DNA of 64,000 nucleotides from Silicimonas sp. (GCA_022826205.1 JAJDVJ010000163.1:1-64000), one strand, 5' to 3'. Numbered from the stretch's first letter, positions 17,086 through 27,593 are shown. The notes: generated by a model from the letters alone, not told the origin. Translations and numbers: made by a program.

Positions 17086-18594
17086 GTGTCGATGCAGACC
17101 CAGGCAAGATCCAGAAGCTTGGCTGCGCTCGGGCTGGCCGCACGGAATGCTGCTGATGTCCGGATAACCGGCCTTGCAGCCGACAGCCGGGAGGTTCGTG
17201 AGGGCTTCCTGTTCGCGGCACTCCCAGGAACCAGGGAGCACGGTGCGAATCACGTTGGTCAGGCAATGCAGAACAAGGCCGGCGCCGTTCTGACCGACCG
17301 TGAAGGTGCCTCGATCGCAGGCAGCGCGCTAGCTTCCTGCAGAGTGCCGCTTGTGGTCGTCGAAGAACCCCGCGAGGCATTGGCTCTTGCTGCGGCGCTC
17401 TGGTTCGAGACACAGCCGGAAGTCCAGGTTGCGATAACCGGGACGAACGGCAAGACTAGCGTTGCGAGCTTTACCCGGCAACTTTGGAGCGAAATGGGCG
17501 CCGAGGCGGTCAATGTCGGGACGACAGGAATCGAGGGAGCCTTTACCGGTCCGCTTGCGCACACGACGCCAGATCCGATCGAACTGCACAGCGCGCTTGC
17601 ACGGCTCGCAAAGGAGGGCATCACCCACGTGGCAATGGAAGCCTCCAGCCATGGCCTCGCGCAGCGACGGGTTGATGGCGTACGCCTCAGGGCGGCAGCC
17701 TTCACCAATCTTGGTCAGGATCACCTGGACTATCACGCAGATCTCGAGGATTACTTCGCAGCGAAGGCACGGCTGTTCTCGCGTGTGCTGCCCGAGGACG
17801 GGACGGCCGTCGTCAATGTCGACAATCCTTGGGGCGTGCGCATGGTCGAAGTGGCGGAAGCGCACGGTCAGGATCTTCTGACGGTGGGACGCAGCAGCAA
17901 ATCCGCTCTGCAGATCGTCGGGCAGAGATTTGATGCAACGGGCCAGGAACTGCGCTTTGAATGGGCCGGACGCATTCATCAGGTGAGACTGGGACTCATC
18001 GGCGGCTTCCAGGCCGAGAATGCCCTGCTGGCGGCCTGCCTTTGCGTATCAACAGGCGCGGATCCGGTGGAGACGTTCGATTCAATGCATGCTTTGCAGC
18101 CCGTACTGGGACGAATGCAGTTTGCGGCCAGGCGAGAGAATGGCGCGACTGTCTTTGTCGACTTCGCGCACACCTCCGAAGCACTGGCCACGGCCCTGCG
18201 TGCGCTTCGACCCCACGTGCTCGGGCGGCTGGTCGTCGTGTTTGGTGCAGGAGGTGATCGGGACAGGGGCAAGCGCCCGCTGATGGGGCGCGCTGCAGCG
18301 GATCATGCGGATGTCGTGTTCGTCACTGATGACAATCCGCGAAGCGAGGATCCGGACCTGATTAGGGCCGAAATTCTAGCGGGCACGCGTGATCGTTCCT
18401 CCGACATTTCCGAAGTTGGCGACCGGGCGGAGGCGATCCTGCGTGCGGTCGACGCGCTTGGTGCAGGCGACACGCTTCTGGTCGCGGGCAAGGGCCACGA
18501 GACCGGACAGATCGTGGGTGACACGGTCCTGCCATTCGACGACGTGGAGCAGGTGAGCATGGCCGTAGCCGTTCTCGACGGCAAGGGCCTGTGA
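17086..18594 (+). CDS. murE: UDP-MurNAc-L-Ala-D-Glu:meso-diaminopimelate ligase MurE
   Basis: The roughly 500-residue cytoplasmic Mur ligase adds the third amino acid to the peptidoglycan precursor. The ATP-binding loop is GTNGKTSVAS, followed by TTPDPIELHSAL and MEASSHGLAQRR, with the carbamylated-Lys region after it. The motif DDNPRSEDP contains DNPR, the signature for meso-diaminopimelate specificity (lysine-adding enzymes differ here). GTG 17086 is taken as the start; ATG 17092 two codons later is equally possible. The stop overlaps the murF GTG by four bases (GTGA). Confidence 0.96.
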   Translation: MSMQTQARSRSLAALGLAARNAADVRITGLAADSREVREGFLFAALPGTREHGANHVGQAMQNKAGAVLTDREGASIAGSALASCRVPLVVVEEPREALALAAALWFETQPEVQVAITGTNGKTSVASFTRQLWSEMGAEAVNVGTTGIEGAFTGPLAHTTPDPIELHSALARLAKEGITHVAMEASSHGLAQRRVDGVRLRAAAFTNLGQDHLDYHADLEDYFAAKARLFSRVLPEDGTAVVNVDNPWGVRMVEVAEAHGQDLLTVGRSSKSALQIVGQRFDATGQELRFEWAGRIHQVRLGLIGGFQAENALLAACLCVSTGADPVETFDSMHALQPVLGRMQFAARRENGATVFVDFAHTSEALATALRALRPHVLGRLVVVFGAGGDRDRGKRPLMGRAAADHADVVFVTDDNPRSEDPDLIRAEILAGTRDRSSDISEVGDRAEAILRAVDALGAGDTLLVAGKGHETGQIVGDTVLPFDDVEQVSMAVAVLDGKGL

Positions 18595-20042
18595 GCGCAC
18601 TTTGGTCCTCCAGGACGGCCTTGGCTGCGGTGGGTGGATCTTCGAGCGGCCCTGCGTGGGAGGCGTCCGGCATCTCGATCGACACGCGAACGCTTGAGCC
18701 GGGAGACCTGTTTGTCGCATTGCGTGACACGCGTGACGGTCATGACTTTGTCGCCGATGCCTTCCGCAAGGGTGCGGCGGCGGCACTGGTTTCGCGAATT
18801 CCGGAAGGCGTTGCGCAGGACTCGCCTCTTTTGATCTGTGACGAAGTGCAATCAGGATTGGAACGGCTTGCTGCAGCTGCGCGCGCTCGAACCGAGGCGA
18901 AGGTAATTGCTGTAACCGGTTCTGCGGGCAAGACGTCGACAAAGGAAATGCTTCGGCATGTTCTGGGGCGACAAGGACGAACACACGCCTCGGAAGCGAG
19001 TTTCAACAACCACTGGGGCGTTCCGCTGACCTTGGCGCGCATGCCGTTCGATTCCGAGTTCGCGGTGATCGAAATCGGGATGAACCGTCCCGGCGAGATC
19101 GTGCCGCTTGCGCGGATGGCGCGGCCGCATGTCGCTATAGTGACAACCGTTGCGGCGGCGCATCTGGAGGCGTTTTCGGGCATCGAGGAGATTGCCATCG
19201 AGAAGGGCTCCATTTTTCAGGGACTTGAACCTGGCGGCGTTGCGCTCTTCAACGCAGATGTGGAGACGGCGCCGATCCTGGAGGCGGAGGCAAGGCTCCA
19301 CGCGGCCCGCCAAGTCGGGTTCGGAGAGAGCGCGCAGGCCGTGCTTCGAGCCGAGCGCGTGACGCTGACCGCGGAAGCGAGTGTGGTCGAGGGTCGGCTT
19401 GAAGATGGTTCGTTCCTCATGAAGATAGGGGCGCCCGGATGGCACCTGGCCATGAATGCAATGTCAGCGATTGGAGCGGCGAGCCTTGTGGGAGCGGATA
19501 TGGACATTGCCGTCTGCGACATCGGAAGCTGGAATGTGCCAATGGGCCGTGGCCGGCGCGAGACGGTCCTTCTGGATCCGGTAGACAACCTTGGAATCAA
19601 GTTGATCGATGACGCATTCAATGCAAATCCCGCGTCGATGGCAGCGGCCCTTGAGGTGCTGGCGGCCACGGAGACGGCAGCAGGAGCCGGTCGCACCGGC
19701 GGTGGCCGCAGAATTGCAATGCTGGGCGACATGCTTGAATTGGGGTCCGGTGAGGCGGTGCTTCATTCCGAACTGGCAGATCATTCCGCGATGGAAGGGA
19801 TTGATCGCGTCGTTTGCGTGGGGCAGAGAATGCGGGCGCTCTACGACGCCCTGCCTGGCGAACGGCAGAAGTCGTGGTTCGAGACGGCCGAGGAACTTGC
19901 GAGAACGGTGCACAAGCATCTCGCCGCAGGCGACGTGGTGCTGGTCAAGGGCTCGAAGGGCTCAAGTGTGAGTCTCGTGGCCGACGCGATACGTGCTCTT
20001 GGCAGGGCGCACGTGGGGGACGAACAGAAGGAATTGGATTGA
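18591..20042 (+). CDS. murF: UDP-MurNAc-tripeptide:D-Ala-D-Ala ligase MurF
   Basis: The 483-residue Mur ligase adds the D-Ala-D-Ala dipeptide. It has the N-terminal substrate-binding domain with [18 protein letters not shown], the ATP loop [15 protein letters not shown], the central stretch [30 protein letters not shown], and the C-terminal [10 protein letters not shown]. These are family landmarks in the right order. GTG 18591 overlaps the murE stop; no better start is seen. Its stop TGA overlaps the mraY ATG by one base, so the chain of translational coupling continues. Confidence 0.96.
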   Translation: MSALWSSRTALAAVGGSSSGPAWEASGISIDTRTLEPGDLFVALRDTRDGHDFVADAFRKGAAAALVSRIPEGVAQDSPLLICDEVQSGLERLAAAARARTEAKVIAVTGSAGKTSTKEMLRHVLGRQGRTHASEASFNNHWGVPLTLARMPFDSEFAVIEIGMNRPGEIVPLARMARPHVAIVTTVAAAHLEAFSGIEEIAIEKGSIFQGLEPGGVALFNADVETAPILEAEARLHAARQVGFGESAQAVLRAERVTLTAEASVVEGRLEDGSFLMKIGAPGWHLAMNAMSAIGAASLVGADMDIAVCDIGSWNVPMGRGRRETVLLDPVDNLGIKLIDDAFNANPASMAAALEVLAATETAAGAGRTGGGRRIAMLGDMLELGSGEAVLHSELADHSAMEGIDRVVCVGQRMRALYDALPGERQKSWFETAEELARTVHKHLAAGDVVLVKGSKGSSVSLVADAIRALGRAHVGDEQKELD

Positions 20043-21124
20043 TGCTTTATTGGTTGACCGAGTTTTCGGATGGCGGAGATTTCTTCAACCTGTTCAGGTA
20101 CATCACGTTCAGGTCTGGTGGCGCCTTCTTCACCGCTTTGGTGTTCGGGTTTCTCTTCGGACGCCCGCTGATCAATCTCCTGCGCACCAAGCAGAAGCAC
20201 GGCCAGCCCATCCGTGATGACGGGCCCGAGAACCACCTAGCGTCCAAGGCCGGGACTCCAACCATGGGCGGCGTCCTGATCCTTGGCGCTCTCGTGACGG
20301 CTTCGCTCCTTTGGGCTCGGCTGGACATTGGCTATGTCTGGATGGTGCTGTTCGTGACAGTGGCCTTCGGCCTGATCGGATTCATGGACGACTACAAGAA
20401 GGTCACGAGCAACTCGCATTCGGGAGTCTCGGGTCGGATGCGGCTGCTTGCCGGATTCGCCATCGCGACGGTGGCCGGGATCTGGGCGACATGGATGCAT
20501 CCGCCGGACCTGCAGAACCAACTGGCCATCCCGGTCGTGAGTCTTCTCTGGAACATCGGCATTTTCTTCGTGCCCTTCACCATGATCGTGATCGTCGGAG
20601 CGGCAAACGCGGTGAATCTGACGGACGGGCTGGACGGATTGGCGATCATGCCGGTGATGATTGCTGCAGGATCTCTGGGCGTGATTGCCTATGCGGTGGG
20701 GCGGACCGACTTTACGGAGTATCTCGGCATCAATTACGTGCCCGGGACAGGCGAAATCCTCGTCTTTGTCTCTGCGCTGATCGGCGGAGGGCTAGGGTTT
20801 CTTTGGTACAATGCACCACCGGCTGCCGTCTTCATGGGAGACACGGGATCCCTGGCGCTCGGCGGCGCGCTTGGAGCAGTGGCTGTAGCGACCAAGCACG
20901 AAATCGTTCTGGCGATCATAGGCGGGCTGTTCGTTGTCGAGGCGCTCAGCGTGATCATTCAGGTGGGCTACTTCAAGATCACGGGAAACCGGGTCTTCCT
21001 CATGGCGCCAATCCACCATCATTTCGAGAAGAAGGGCTGGGCCGAACCGCAAATCGTGATCCGTTTCTGGATAATCTCGCTGATTCTTGCACTCGTTGGC
21101 CTTGCCACCTTGAAGGTGAGATAG
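20042..21124 (+). CDS. mraY: Phospho-MurNAc-pentapeptide translocase MraY
   Basis: The 360-residue integral membrane enzyme transfers phospho-MurNAc-pentapeptide to undecaprenyl phosphate, making lipid I. About ten membrane helices are visible along with the key motifs [14 protein letters not shown] (Mg-binding Asp pair), [22 protein letters not shown] and [13 protein letters not shown]. The N-terminus [20 protein letters not shown] is typical for alphaproteobacteria. ATG 20042 shares one base with the murF stop. It is followed by 176 nt before a small ORF that overlaps murD. Confidence 0.97.
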   Translation: MLYWLTEFSDGGDFFNLFRYITFRSGGAFFTALVFGFLFGRPLINLLRTKQKHGQPIRDDGPENHLASKAGTPTMGGVLILGALVTASLLWARLDIGYVWMVLFVTVAFGLIGFMDDYKKVTSNSHSGVSGRMRLLAGFAIATVAGIWATWMHPPDLQNQLAIPVVSLLWNIGIFFVPFTMIVIVGAANAVNLTDGLDGLAIMPVMIAAGSLGVIAYAVGRTDFTEYLGINYVPGTGEILVFVSALIGGGLGFLWYNAPPAAVFMGDTGSLALGGALGAVAVATKHEIVLAIIGGLFVVEALSVIIQVGYFKITGNRVFLMAPIHHHFEKKGWAEPQIVIRFWIISLILALVGLATLKVR

Positions 21125-21300
21125 CCGGTGGCTGTTCGTCGTCACTGCGCCAAGTGCACCCTGACAGGGCAGTGCCCGGTCGTCGGGCCAGCCTGTCCTG
21201 ATTCCCGACGGACACCAGACACGTTCAATCGGCACCCGTTGACTGGCGCATTCTTGGTTGCGGTTCACGCGACAGCCATTTTCCCAGGAGGGACATCGAC

Positions 21301-21411
21301 ATGGAGCGTCTGATGCACTGCCGGTCCGCACTCGTGCCGATGTCTGCGAAGCAACCTGCCGCACGGATTGGCAGACTTGCGTTGCCAGGACACGAGGAGA
21401 ATTTCGGGTGA
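21301..21411 (+). CDS. Small ORF (36 aa) translationally coupled to murD
   Basis: ATG 21301 follows a strong ribosome site (aggagggacatcgac, AGGAGG at 21286-21291) and opens 36 codons. The predicted peptide begins MERLMHCRSALVPMSAKQP and ends with GHEENFG. Its TGA overlaps the murD GTG (GTGA), the same coupling used elsewhere in the cluster. I recognise no family. It may be a leader peptide that tunes murD translation, or a short cell-envelope protein; it has no clear membrane helix. Composition gives no proof of expression; the evidence is the ribosome site and the overlap. Confidence 0.45.
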   Translation: MERLMHCRSALVPMSAKQPAARIGRLALPGHEENFG

Positions 21412-22808
21412 TCCCGGTCAAGGGGGTCTCGGGCGCTCGAATTGCCGTGCTCGGCCTCGGGCGGAGCGGTCTTTCCGCAATGCGTTCGCTCAAGGCGGGT
21501 GGCGCGGACGTTCTCTGTTGGGACGACAGTGAAGAGGCGAGGGTCAACGCCGGTGGCGAAGGTGCAACGCTTCACGACCTATCCGTCCCCGGGGCTTGGA
21601 ATGGAGTGACGGAACTCGTGCTGAGTCCCGGCATTCCCCACCTCTATCCTCAGCCAAATGCTCATGTTGCAGCCGCCATGGACGCTGGCATCCCGGTCGA
21701 CAACGATGTCGGCCTGCTTTTTCGTTCGCTGGCCATTCCGGGCCGGGGCGGTCACCGAAAGTTTCCCAGGATCGTTGCTGTGACCGGATCCAATGGAAAG
21801 TCCACGACCTCCGCCCTGATTCACCATTGCCTCGTGGCCACCGGCCGCGAGAGTCAACTTGCTGGCAATATCGGTCGCGGCGTCCTGGACATCGAGTCCC
21901 CTGGAACGGATGGCACAATTGTACTCGAATTGTCGTCATACCAAGTCGAACTCGCACGCACCCTGGCACCGGATGTCGCCGTCTTCACCAACTTTGGCCC
22001 AGATCATCTAAACCGCCATGGCGGGTTGGGTGGGTACTTTGCGGCAAAGCAGCGCCTTTTCCTGGAGGGCCAGCCGCGTGTCGCCGTGATTGGCATCGAC
22101 GAAACCGAGGGAAAATTCCTCGCGAACCGGCTGGTCGGGGAGTCGCGCGAGAACCAGATCATTCGTGTGACAGCCGATGCTAAGGCGGCCAACAAAGGAT
22201 GGTCGATCACGGCGAGAGACGGAGTCCTTACCGAACTGCAGGACGGCCAACCGACTGCAACATTCGATTTGGGGGAGATGCAGGGCCTTCCAGGAGTGCA
22301 CAACCACCAGAACGCATGTGCGACTTTTGCGGTTCTGCGAGTGCTCGAGGTTTCGTCCACGGCCATCGAGGAAGGGATGCGGAGTTTCGAGGGGCTGCCG
22401 CATCGAGGACAGGTGGTCGCCCAATGGATGGGCGTGACGTTCGTCAACGATTCAAAGGCGACAAACGTGGATGCAGCGGCGAGATCGCTCGCCTTGTTTC
22501 CGCGTGTCCGCTGGATCGTGGGAGGCCAGTTGAAGGACGACGGGATTTCGGCGCTGCGATCCAGCCTCGACCCTGTGGTGAAGGCCTATGCAATCGGGAG
22601 GCAGGCAATGGAAGTTGCCCGCGATCTCGAAGGGGTCGAGGTCGAAGTCTGTTCCGACATGGCAGCGGCAGTTCAGAGTGCCGCGAAGGACTCCGAGCCC
22701 GGCGACACGGTACTTTTGGCACCGGCCGCAGCAAGCTTCGACGCCTATGGAAGTTTCGAGGAACGCGGCGAAGATTTCATGGCCGAGGTAAGGAAAGCGA
22801 CCCACTGA
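21408..22808 (+). CDS. murD: UDP-MurNAc-L-Ala:D-Glu ligase MurD
   Basis: The 466-residue Mur ligase adds D-glutamate to UDP-MurNAc-L-alanine. Visible landmarks are IAVLGLGRSGLSAMRSL (N-terminal Rossmann fold), LSPGIPHLYP, the ATP loop TGSNGKSTTSALIHH, GNIGRGVLDI, LELSSYQVE, TNFGPDHLNRHG, FVNDSKATNVDAA and LAPAAASFDAYGSFEERGEDF. GTG 21408 was selected because it opens the conserved fold and has AGGAG eight bases upstream; the frame extended to 21258 is not conserved-looking. It is the last gene of the cluster here: a convergent aldolase gene follows instead of ftsW-murG-murC. Confidence 0.96.
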   Translation: MIPVKGVSGARIAVLGLGRSGLSAMRSLKAGGADVLCWDDSEEARVNAGGEGATLHDLSVPGAWNGVTELVLSPGIPHLYPQPNAHVAAAMDAGIPVDNDVGLLFRSLAIPGRGGHRKFPRIVAVTGSNGKSTTSALIHHCLVATGRESQLAGNIGRGVLDIESPGTDGTIVLELSSYQVELARTLAPDVAVFTNFGPDHLNRHGGLGGYFAAKQRLFLEGQPRVAVIGIDETEGKFLANRLVGESRENQIIRVTADAKAANKGWSITARDGVLTELQDGQPTATFDLGEMQGLPGVHNHQNACATFAVLRVLEVSSTAIEEGMRSFEGLPHRGQVVAQWMGVTFVNDSKATNVDAAARSLALFPRVRWIVGGQLKDDGISALRSSLDPVVKAYAIGRQAMEVARDLEGVEVEVCSDMAAAVQSAAKDSEPGDTVLLAPAAASFDAYGSFEERGEDFMAEVRKATH

Positions 22809-22884
22809 GTTGCGACCATCGACACGGTGGCTTCAAATTCCGAATTCGAGTGTGCCTGTCTGCCGCAAATGCGCCCCGGATGCC

Positions 22885-23538
22885 TCAGAGAATCGACTGC
22901 CCGGTCTTTGCCCAGTCGTCGAGAAACGCGCTCAGACCCTTGTCCGTCAGCGGGTGCTCGGCCATTTTCTTGATCACGCCGGGTGGGGCGGTAGCCACGT
23001 CCGCACCAATTCTGGCTGCCTCGGTCATGTGGTTGACCGAGCGAATCGAGGCCGCAAGGATCTGTGTTTCGAAGCCGTAGTTGTCGTAGATGTCGCGAAT
23101 GTCCTCGATGAGATCCATCCCGTCGAGATTGATGTCGTCAAGACGCCCGATGAAGGGAGAGATGAAGGTCGCGCCGGCCTTTGCCGCGAGAAGCGCCTGG
23201 TTGGCCGAAAAGCACAACGTCACGTTGACCATATGCCCTTCCCCCGAAAGGCGCTTGCAGGCTTTCAGGCCGTTCCAGGTCAGTGGCACTTTGATGGCGA
23301 TGTTCGCGCCCAGCTTCGCCACTTCGTGACCCTCCTGTACCATGGTCTCGAAATCTGTCGCCACGGTTTCGGCGCTGACCGGACCGTCGACCATTTCGGC
23401 GATTTCGGCAATGACTTCCTTGATGCCGCGGCCCGACTTGTGAATCAACGACGGGTTGGTGGTCACGCCGTCCACCATGCCGAGCTCATTCAACTCACGG
23501 ATGGCATCGGTGTTGGCAGTATCGACGAAGAACTTCAT
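22885..23538 (-). CDS. fsa: Transaldolase-like fructose-6-phosphate aldolase
   Basis: The 217-residue TIM-barrel protein of the short transaldolase class (TalC/Fsa) opens [20 protein letters not shown]. It contains [31 protein letters not shown] with the Schiff-base lysine, [19 protein letters not shown] and [10 protein letters not shown]. These enzymes cleave or form fructose 6-phosphate, or act as transaldolase. Length is exactly family-typical. It is convergent with murD and divergent from priA with about 100 bp between starts, an arrangement I recall from other Rhodobacterales. Confidence 0.95.
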   Translation of the reverse strand: MKFFVDTANTDAIRELNELGMVDGVTTNPSLIHKSGRGIKEVIAEIAEMVDGPVSAETVATDFETMVQEGHEVAKLGANIAIKVPLTWNGLKACKRLSGEGHMVNVTLCFSANQALLAAKAGATFISPFIGRLDDINLDGMDLIEDIRDIYDNYGFETQILAASIRSVNHMTEAARIGADVATAPPGVIKKMAEHPLTDKGLSAFLDDWAKTGQSIL

Positions 23539-23638
23539 GGGCGCACCCCTCTGGCGAACAGTTCCAGTTTCGTGGCACTCATATACGACACGCCCTTCGG
23601 GCTGAACCCCAAATTACCCGACGCTGAGGCAGTCTCAA

Positions 23639-25831
23639 GTGACGCGGCAATTCCAGGAATGCGAACTGATCTCGGTCCTCACGACGCAGCCGCTCGGCGG
23701 CGCTCTGGACTACATTGCCCCTGTCGGCGGCTGCATTGACGGTTCCTTTGTCGAGGTGCCATTGGGGCCGCGCAAGGTTCTGGGCGTGGTCTGGGGACCG
23801 GGCGAAGGGAAGGTGGACGCGTCCAAGTTGCGCAAGGTCATTCGGGTCTACGATGTGGAGCCGATGCGTGCGGAGACAAAGGCGTTTCTGGCCCGTGCCG
23901 CCGAATACACGCTGACGCCGTTGCCAGCGATGTTGCGCCTTGCAACGCGATCGCCAGGTCTCGGTGACCCGCCGTCGATGCGCCGCATCTATCGTCGCGG
24001 CAGGCGGGAGGCGCCCGAGAGATGGACGCGCGCGCGCAGAAGAGTCGTTGAGGCACTTGATGAGTTCGGAAGCCTTGCCTTCACGCTTGGCGAACTGACG
24101 GAAGCGGCGGGTGTTTCGTCCAGTGTCGTCAAGGGCCTGGTTGAGCAGGGTGTCGTGACTGAAGAGGAGAGCCCGCGCGACCAGCCCTATCCTGGACTGG
24201 ACCCACGCAGGACCGAAGTTGCGTTGACCAGCGAGCAGTCCGCAGCCGCAAGTGCGCTGGTTGCGGGTGTCAGGTCCGGGAAGTTCGGAGCCACTCTCCT
24301 GAAGGGAGTTACCGGATCGGGAAAGACGGAAGTCTATCTGGAAGCAGTGGCAGCGTGCCTGAAGGCCGGGAGGCAGGCGCTGGTCCTGCTGCCGGAAATC
24401 GCACTCACCGAGGGCTTTTTGACTCGCGTGGCCGCGCGATTTGGCGCCCGTCCCGCCGAATGGCATTCCGGGGTTACCACGACCGAGCGGCGCCGTGCCT
24501 GGAAGATGGTGGCGAAAGGCGGAGCCGAGCTTGTGGTCGGAGCCCGTTCTGCGCTCTTCCTGCCGTTTCGCGATCTCGGTCTGATCGTCGTGGATGAGGA
24601 GCACGACATTTCCTACAAGCAGGAGGAAGGCGTCATTTACAATGCCCGAGACATGGCTGTCCTGCGCGGGTCAGTTGCGGGTGCGCAGGTGGTCCTGTCG
24701 TCGGCCACACCCTCTCTCGAAACCTGGGCGAACGCCGAAACGGGCAAGTATTCGCGCCTCGCCCTGACGGCGCGGTTTGGTGCAGCGGTGATGCCGGAGA
24801 TGCAGGCAATTGACCTGCGCGAGGAGAACCTGCCAACCGGTCGCTGGATTTCCGGCACTCTTGCGCGTGCCATGAAGGATAGGCTGGAGGCCGGAGAACA
24901 GGTGCTCCTGTTCCTGAATCGCCGTGGATATGCTCCGGTGACGATCTGTCGGGCATGCGGAAAGCAGATTGACTGTGACCAGTGTGATGCCTGGCTGGTC
25001 GAGCATCGCTTCCGAAAGATCCTGATGTGCCATCAATGCGGCGCGACGAGGCCTGTGCCAAGTGCCTGTCCGTCCTGCAAGGTCGAGGGTCGGCTGGCAC
25101 CGGTCGGACCAGGTGTCGAGCGACTGGCCGAAGAGGTTCGAGGACTCTTCCCCGACGCCCGACTCGCCGTACTGTCTTCTGACCTCTTTGGTTCCGCCAG
25201 GGACTTGAAGGCGTGCATCAAGGAGATTTCAGAGGGTGGCGCAGACGTGATTGTCGGGACGCAGATCGTGGCCAAGGGACACAACTTTCCCCTTCTCACT
25301 CTTGTGGGCGTGATTGATGCGGACCTGGGGCTTCAGGGATCGGACCTGCGGGCGGCCGAACGGACATTCCAGTTGATACGACAGGTGTCCGGGCGAGCAG
25401 GGCGCGCGGAAAGGCCGGGATTGGCGATAGTTCAGACATGTCAGCCCGACCACCCCGTGATGTCAGCCATCCTGTCCGGGGACGAAGAGGAGTTCTGGCG
25501 CGCGGAGGCAGCCGCACGCCGAGATGCAGGCGTGCCGCCGTTCGGTCGGCTTGCGGGCATCGTCTTGTCCTCGCCGGACGTTGCTGCCGTCATGAAGGTA
25601 GGCAAGGCGCTTGCGGCCCGCGCCGGGCCCTTGCGAAGTATCGGGGCCGAGGTATATGGGCCGGCGGCCGCACCGGTTGCGCGGATTCGGGGACGCCATC
25701 GCGTGCGGCTCCTGGTCAAGGCGGAGCGTGGGGCACCAATTCAGGGCGCCCTGGCCGAGTGGCTTGCCCAGGTCAGGCTTCCGGCAAACCTGAGGTTGTC
25801 GGTGGACATTGATCCGCAGAGGTTCTTTTGA
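23639..25831 (+). CDS. priA: Primosomal replication protein N' (PriA helicase)
   Basis: The 730-residue superfamily 2 DNA helicase restarts stalled replication forks. The N-terminal DNA-binding domain (LDYIAPVGGCIDGSFVEVPL) is followed by Walker A (LKGVTGSGKTEVYLEA), the DEEH box (IVVDEEHDISYKQEEG) and LSSATPSLETW. A Zn-binding segment has eight cysteines between about residues 439 and 480 (CRACGKQIDCDQCDAW, CHQCGATR, CPSCKVEG). Helicase motifs ADVIVGTQIVAKGHNFP and QVSGRAGRAERPG complete the picture. The start is GTG 23639; no ATG occurs near the N-terminus. Confidence 0.96.
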   Translation: MTRQFQECELISVLTTQPLGGALDYIAPVGGCIDGSFVEVPLGPRKVLGVVWGPGEGKVDASKLRKVIRVYDVEPMRAETKAFLARAAEYTLTPLPAMLRLATRSPGLGDPPSMRRIYRRGRREAPERWTRARRRVVEALDEFGSLAFTLGELTEAAGVSSSVVKGLVEQGVVTEEESPRDQPYPGLDPRRTEVALTSEQSAAASALVAGVRSGKFGATLLKGVTGSGKTEVYLEAVAACLKAGRQALVLLPEIALTEGFLTRVAARFGARPAEWHSGVTTTERRRAWKMVAKGGAELVVGARSALFLPFRDLGLIVVDEEHDISYKQEEGVIYNARDMAVLRGSVAGAQVVLSSATPSLETWANAETGKYSRLALTARFGAAVMPEMQAIDLREENLPTGRWISGTLARAMKDRLEAGEQVLLFLNRRGYAPVTICRACGKQIDCDQCDAWLVEHRFRKILMCHQCGATRPVPSACPSCKVEGRLAPVGPGVERLAEEVRGLFPDARLAVLSSDLFGSARDLKACIKEISEGGADVIVGTQIVAKGHNFPLLTLVGVIDADLGLQGSDLRAAERTFQLIRQVSGRAGRAERPGLAIVQTCQPDHPVMSAILSGDEEEFWRAEAAARRDAGVPPFGRLAGIVLSSPDVAAVMKVGKALAARAGPLRSIGAEVYGPAAAPVARIRGRHRVRLLVKAERGAPIQGALAEWLAQVRLPANLRLSVDIDPQRFF

Positions 25832-25932
25832 GAGTGTCCGCTCGGACTCGCTTTTGGCGTGCGTGGCCGCAGCGTCTGTTCGGAAGATGACCCTGGCTTT
25901 CAATTGCCTGGCGATGGGCGTAGTGCGGTGCG

Positions 25933-27144
25933 ATGGTGAGTGTCGACCTAGAAATGGCGAAGTCCCTGCCGGTCTGGCGCAGGCCCGTCACGCTGCTGCT
26001 TCTGATGGCGGCGGCGATGCCCATCGCCTTTGCCACATGGTCGGCGCTCCTGAACAATTTCGTGATCGAACGCGTGGGTTTCACCGGTGTGGAGATCGGT
26101 TGGCTGCACACCGTGCGCGAGATTCCCGGATTTCTTGCGGTGGGAGTGATCGCGGTCATCCTCTTCATGCGCGAGCAGGTGCTTGCAATTGTGTCGCTCC
26201 TCATGCTGGGGGTTGCAACCGCGGTCACGGCCTGGTTCCCGAGTCTGGGTGGCCTCTTGATGGTCACGGTGATTTCGTCGATCGGGTTCCACTACTACGA
26301 AACCGTCAACCAGTCCCTGCAGCTTCAATGGCTGCCAAAGGACCGTGCGCCGCAAGTGCTTGGCTGGCTGGTGGCGGTAGGTTCGGCTGCGTCGCTCCTG
26401 TCGTACGGGGCCGTGGTGGCTACTTGGGACCTCTTGGACCTCACGTACAACACGGTCTACATGATTTCTGGCGGGGTCTGCGCCGTGATTGCCGCCTATT
26501 GCTGGATCGCCTTTCCGAGATTTGAGGGCAATCCGCAGGAGCGGCGCATGGTGCTGCGCCGCAGGTACTGGCTGTACTACGCATTGCAATTCATGTCCGG
26601 ATCGCGACGGCAGGTGTTCCTGGTCTTCGCGGCCTTCATGATGGTCGAGCGCTTTGGTCTCAAGGTGCACGAAGTGACAGCGCTGTTCCTCATAAACTAC
26701 ATTGCAAACATGCTTGCCGCACCGCTTATGGGCAGGGCCTTGACGCTTTGGGGCGAGCGCAACGTGCTGATCTTCGAGTACCTCGGTTTGACCGCCGTCT
26801 TCATGGCATATGCGGGAATCTACTTCTTCGACTGGGGCATCGTGCTTGCGGCCACGCTGTACGTGCTGGACCATCTGTTCTTTGCACTTGCATTTGCGCA
26901 AAAGACCTATTTCCAAAAAATTGCGGATCCGGGGGACATCGCCCCGACCGCTGCAGTGGCCTTCACGATCAACCACGTTGCAGCGGTCTTTCTGCCCGCG
27001 CTTCTGGGATATCTTTGGATCGTGTCGCCGGGCATGGTTTTTGTCCTTGCCGCGATAATGGCCGTGGTCTCGTTGTGCCTTTCCTTCCTGATCCCGCGGC
27101 ACCCCGTGAAAGGGTTCGAGACCGCGTTGTCAGCTATTCGATGA
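25933..27144 (+). CDS. MFS transporter
   Basis: The 403-residue hydrophobic protein has about twelve predicted membrane helices in two bundles joined by a basic central loop (MVLRRRYWLYY). The general shape, including a short cytoplasmic loop with charged residues after helix 2 (EIGWLHTVREIPGF), fits the major facilitator superfamily. Conserved aromatic positions (HYYETVNQSLQLQWLPKDRAPQ) resemble a group of uncharacterised alphaproteobacterial permeases. No substrate can be assigned. ATG 25933 lies about 100 bp after priA on the same strand, so co-transcription is possible. Confidence 0.85.
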   Translation: MVSVDLEMAKSLPVWRRPVTLLLLMAAAMPIAFATWSALLNNFVIERVGFTGVEIGWLHTVREIPGFLAVGVIAVILFMREQVLAIVSLLMLGVATAVTAWFPSLGGLLMVTVISSIGFHYYETVNQSLQLQWLPKDRAPQVLGWLVAVGSAASLLSYGAVVATWDLLDLTYNTVYMISGGVCAVIAAYCWIAFPRFEGNPQERRMVLRRRYWLYYALQFMSGSRRQVFLVFAAFMMVERFGLKVHEVTALFLINYIANMLAAPLMGRALTLWGERNVLIFEYLGLTAVFMAYAGIYFFDWGIVLAATLYVLDHLFFALAFAQKTYFQKIADPGDIAPTAAVAFTINHVAAVFLPALLGYLWIVSPGMVFVLAAIMAVVSLCLSFLIPRHPVKGFETALSAIR

Positions 27145-27593
27145 TCCACTGGTCAGCGACCGACGTAGTAAGCAGAAGCGCGTCGTTTCCTGCCCCGATG
27201 AAGGACTGTGTTGAAACCCGTATCCGATTCGCGCGTCGCGACACTGAGCGCATGTGTGGAACATGAACCGCACCACAAATCCCGTGCGGTGGAGGATTCG
27301 GCCATGAACGAAGGAGCAGGTTGCCGAGACGCTTGAGGGCGGAGCCAGTGACGGAAACAGGAGTGACGTCTGGCGGCAACCGGGCGACGCGTGCATCGAG
27401 GCCTTTGCGATTGAGTCTTCACGATCTGAAGAGGACGAGTTGCTACCGGGTTGCATCAAGACCCAGGTTCAAGTTCGTAGCAACATGACAAAGGTGATTG
27501 AAGCCAGCAAAAGCAGTGACGGGAGACGAGATCGTCGCCGTGGTTGGAATGTGGCCGCAACGCCCCCATATTTGGGGCTGAGGAGGCAAGCCC
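27145..27593. other. Intergenic region upstream of msrA
   Basis: This 449-base gap contains no gene I can support. It includes a 7-bp inverted repeat (ACCGCAC at 27267-27273 and its complement at 27284-27290) without a T-run, and the AGGAGG ribosome site of msrA at its end. Open frames on the minus strand are Ser/Cys-rich and unlike real proteins. Confidence 0.55.
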
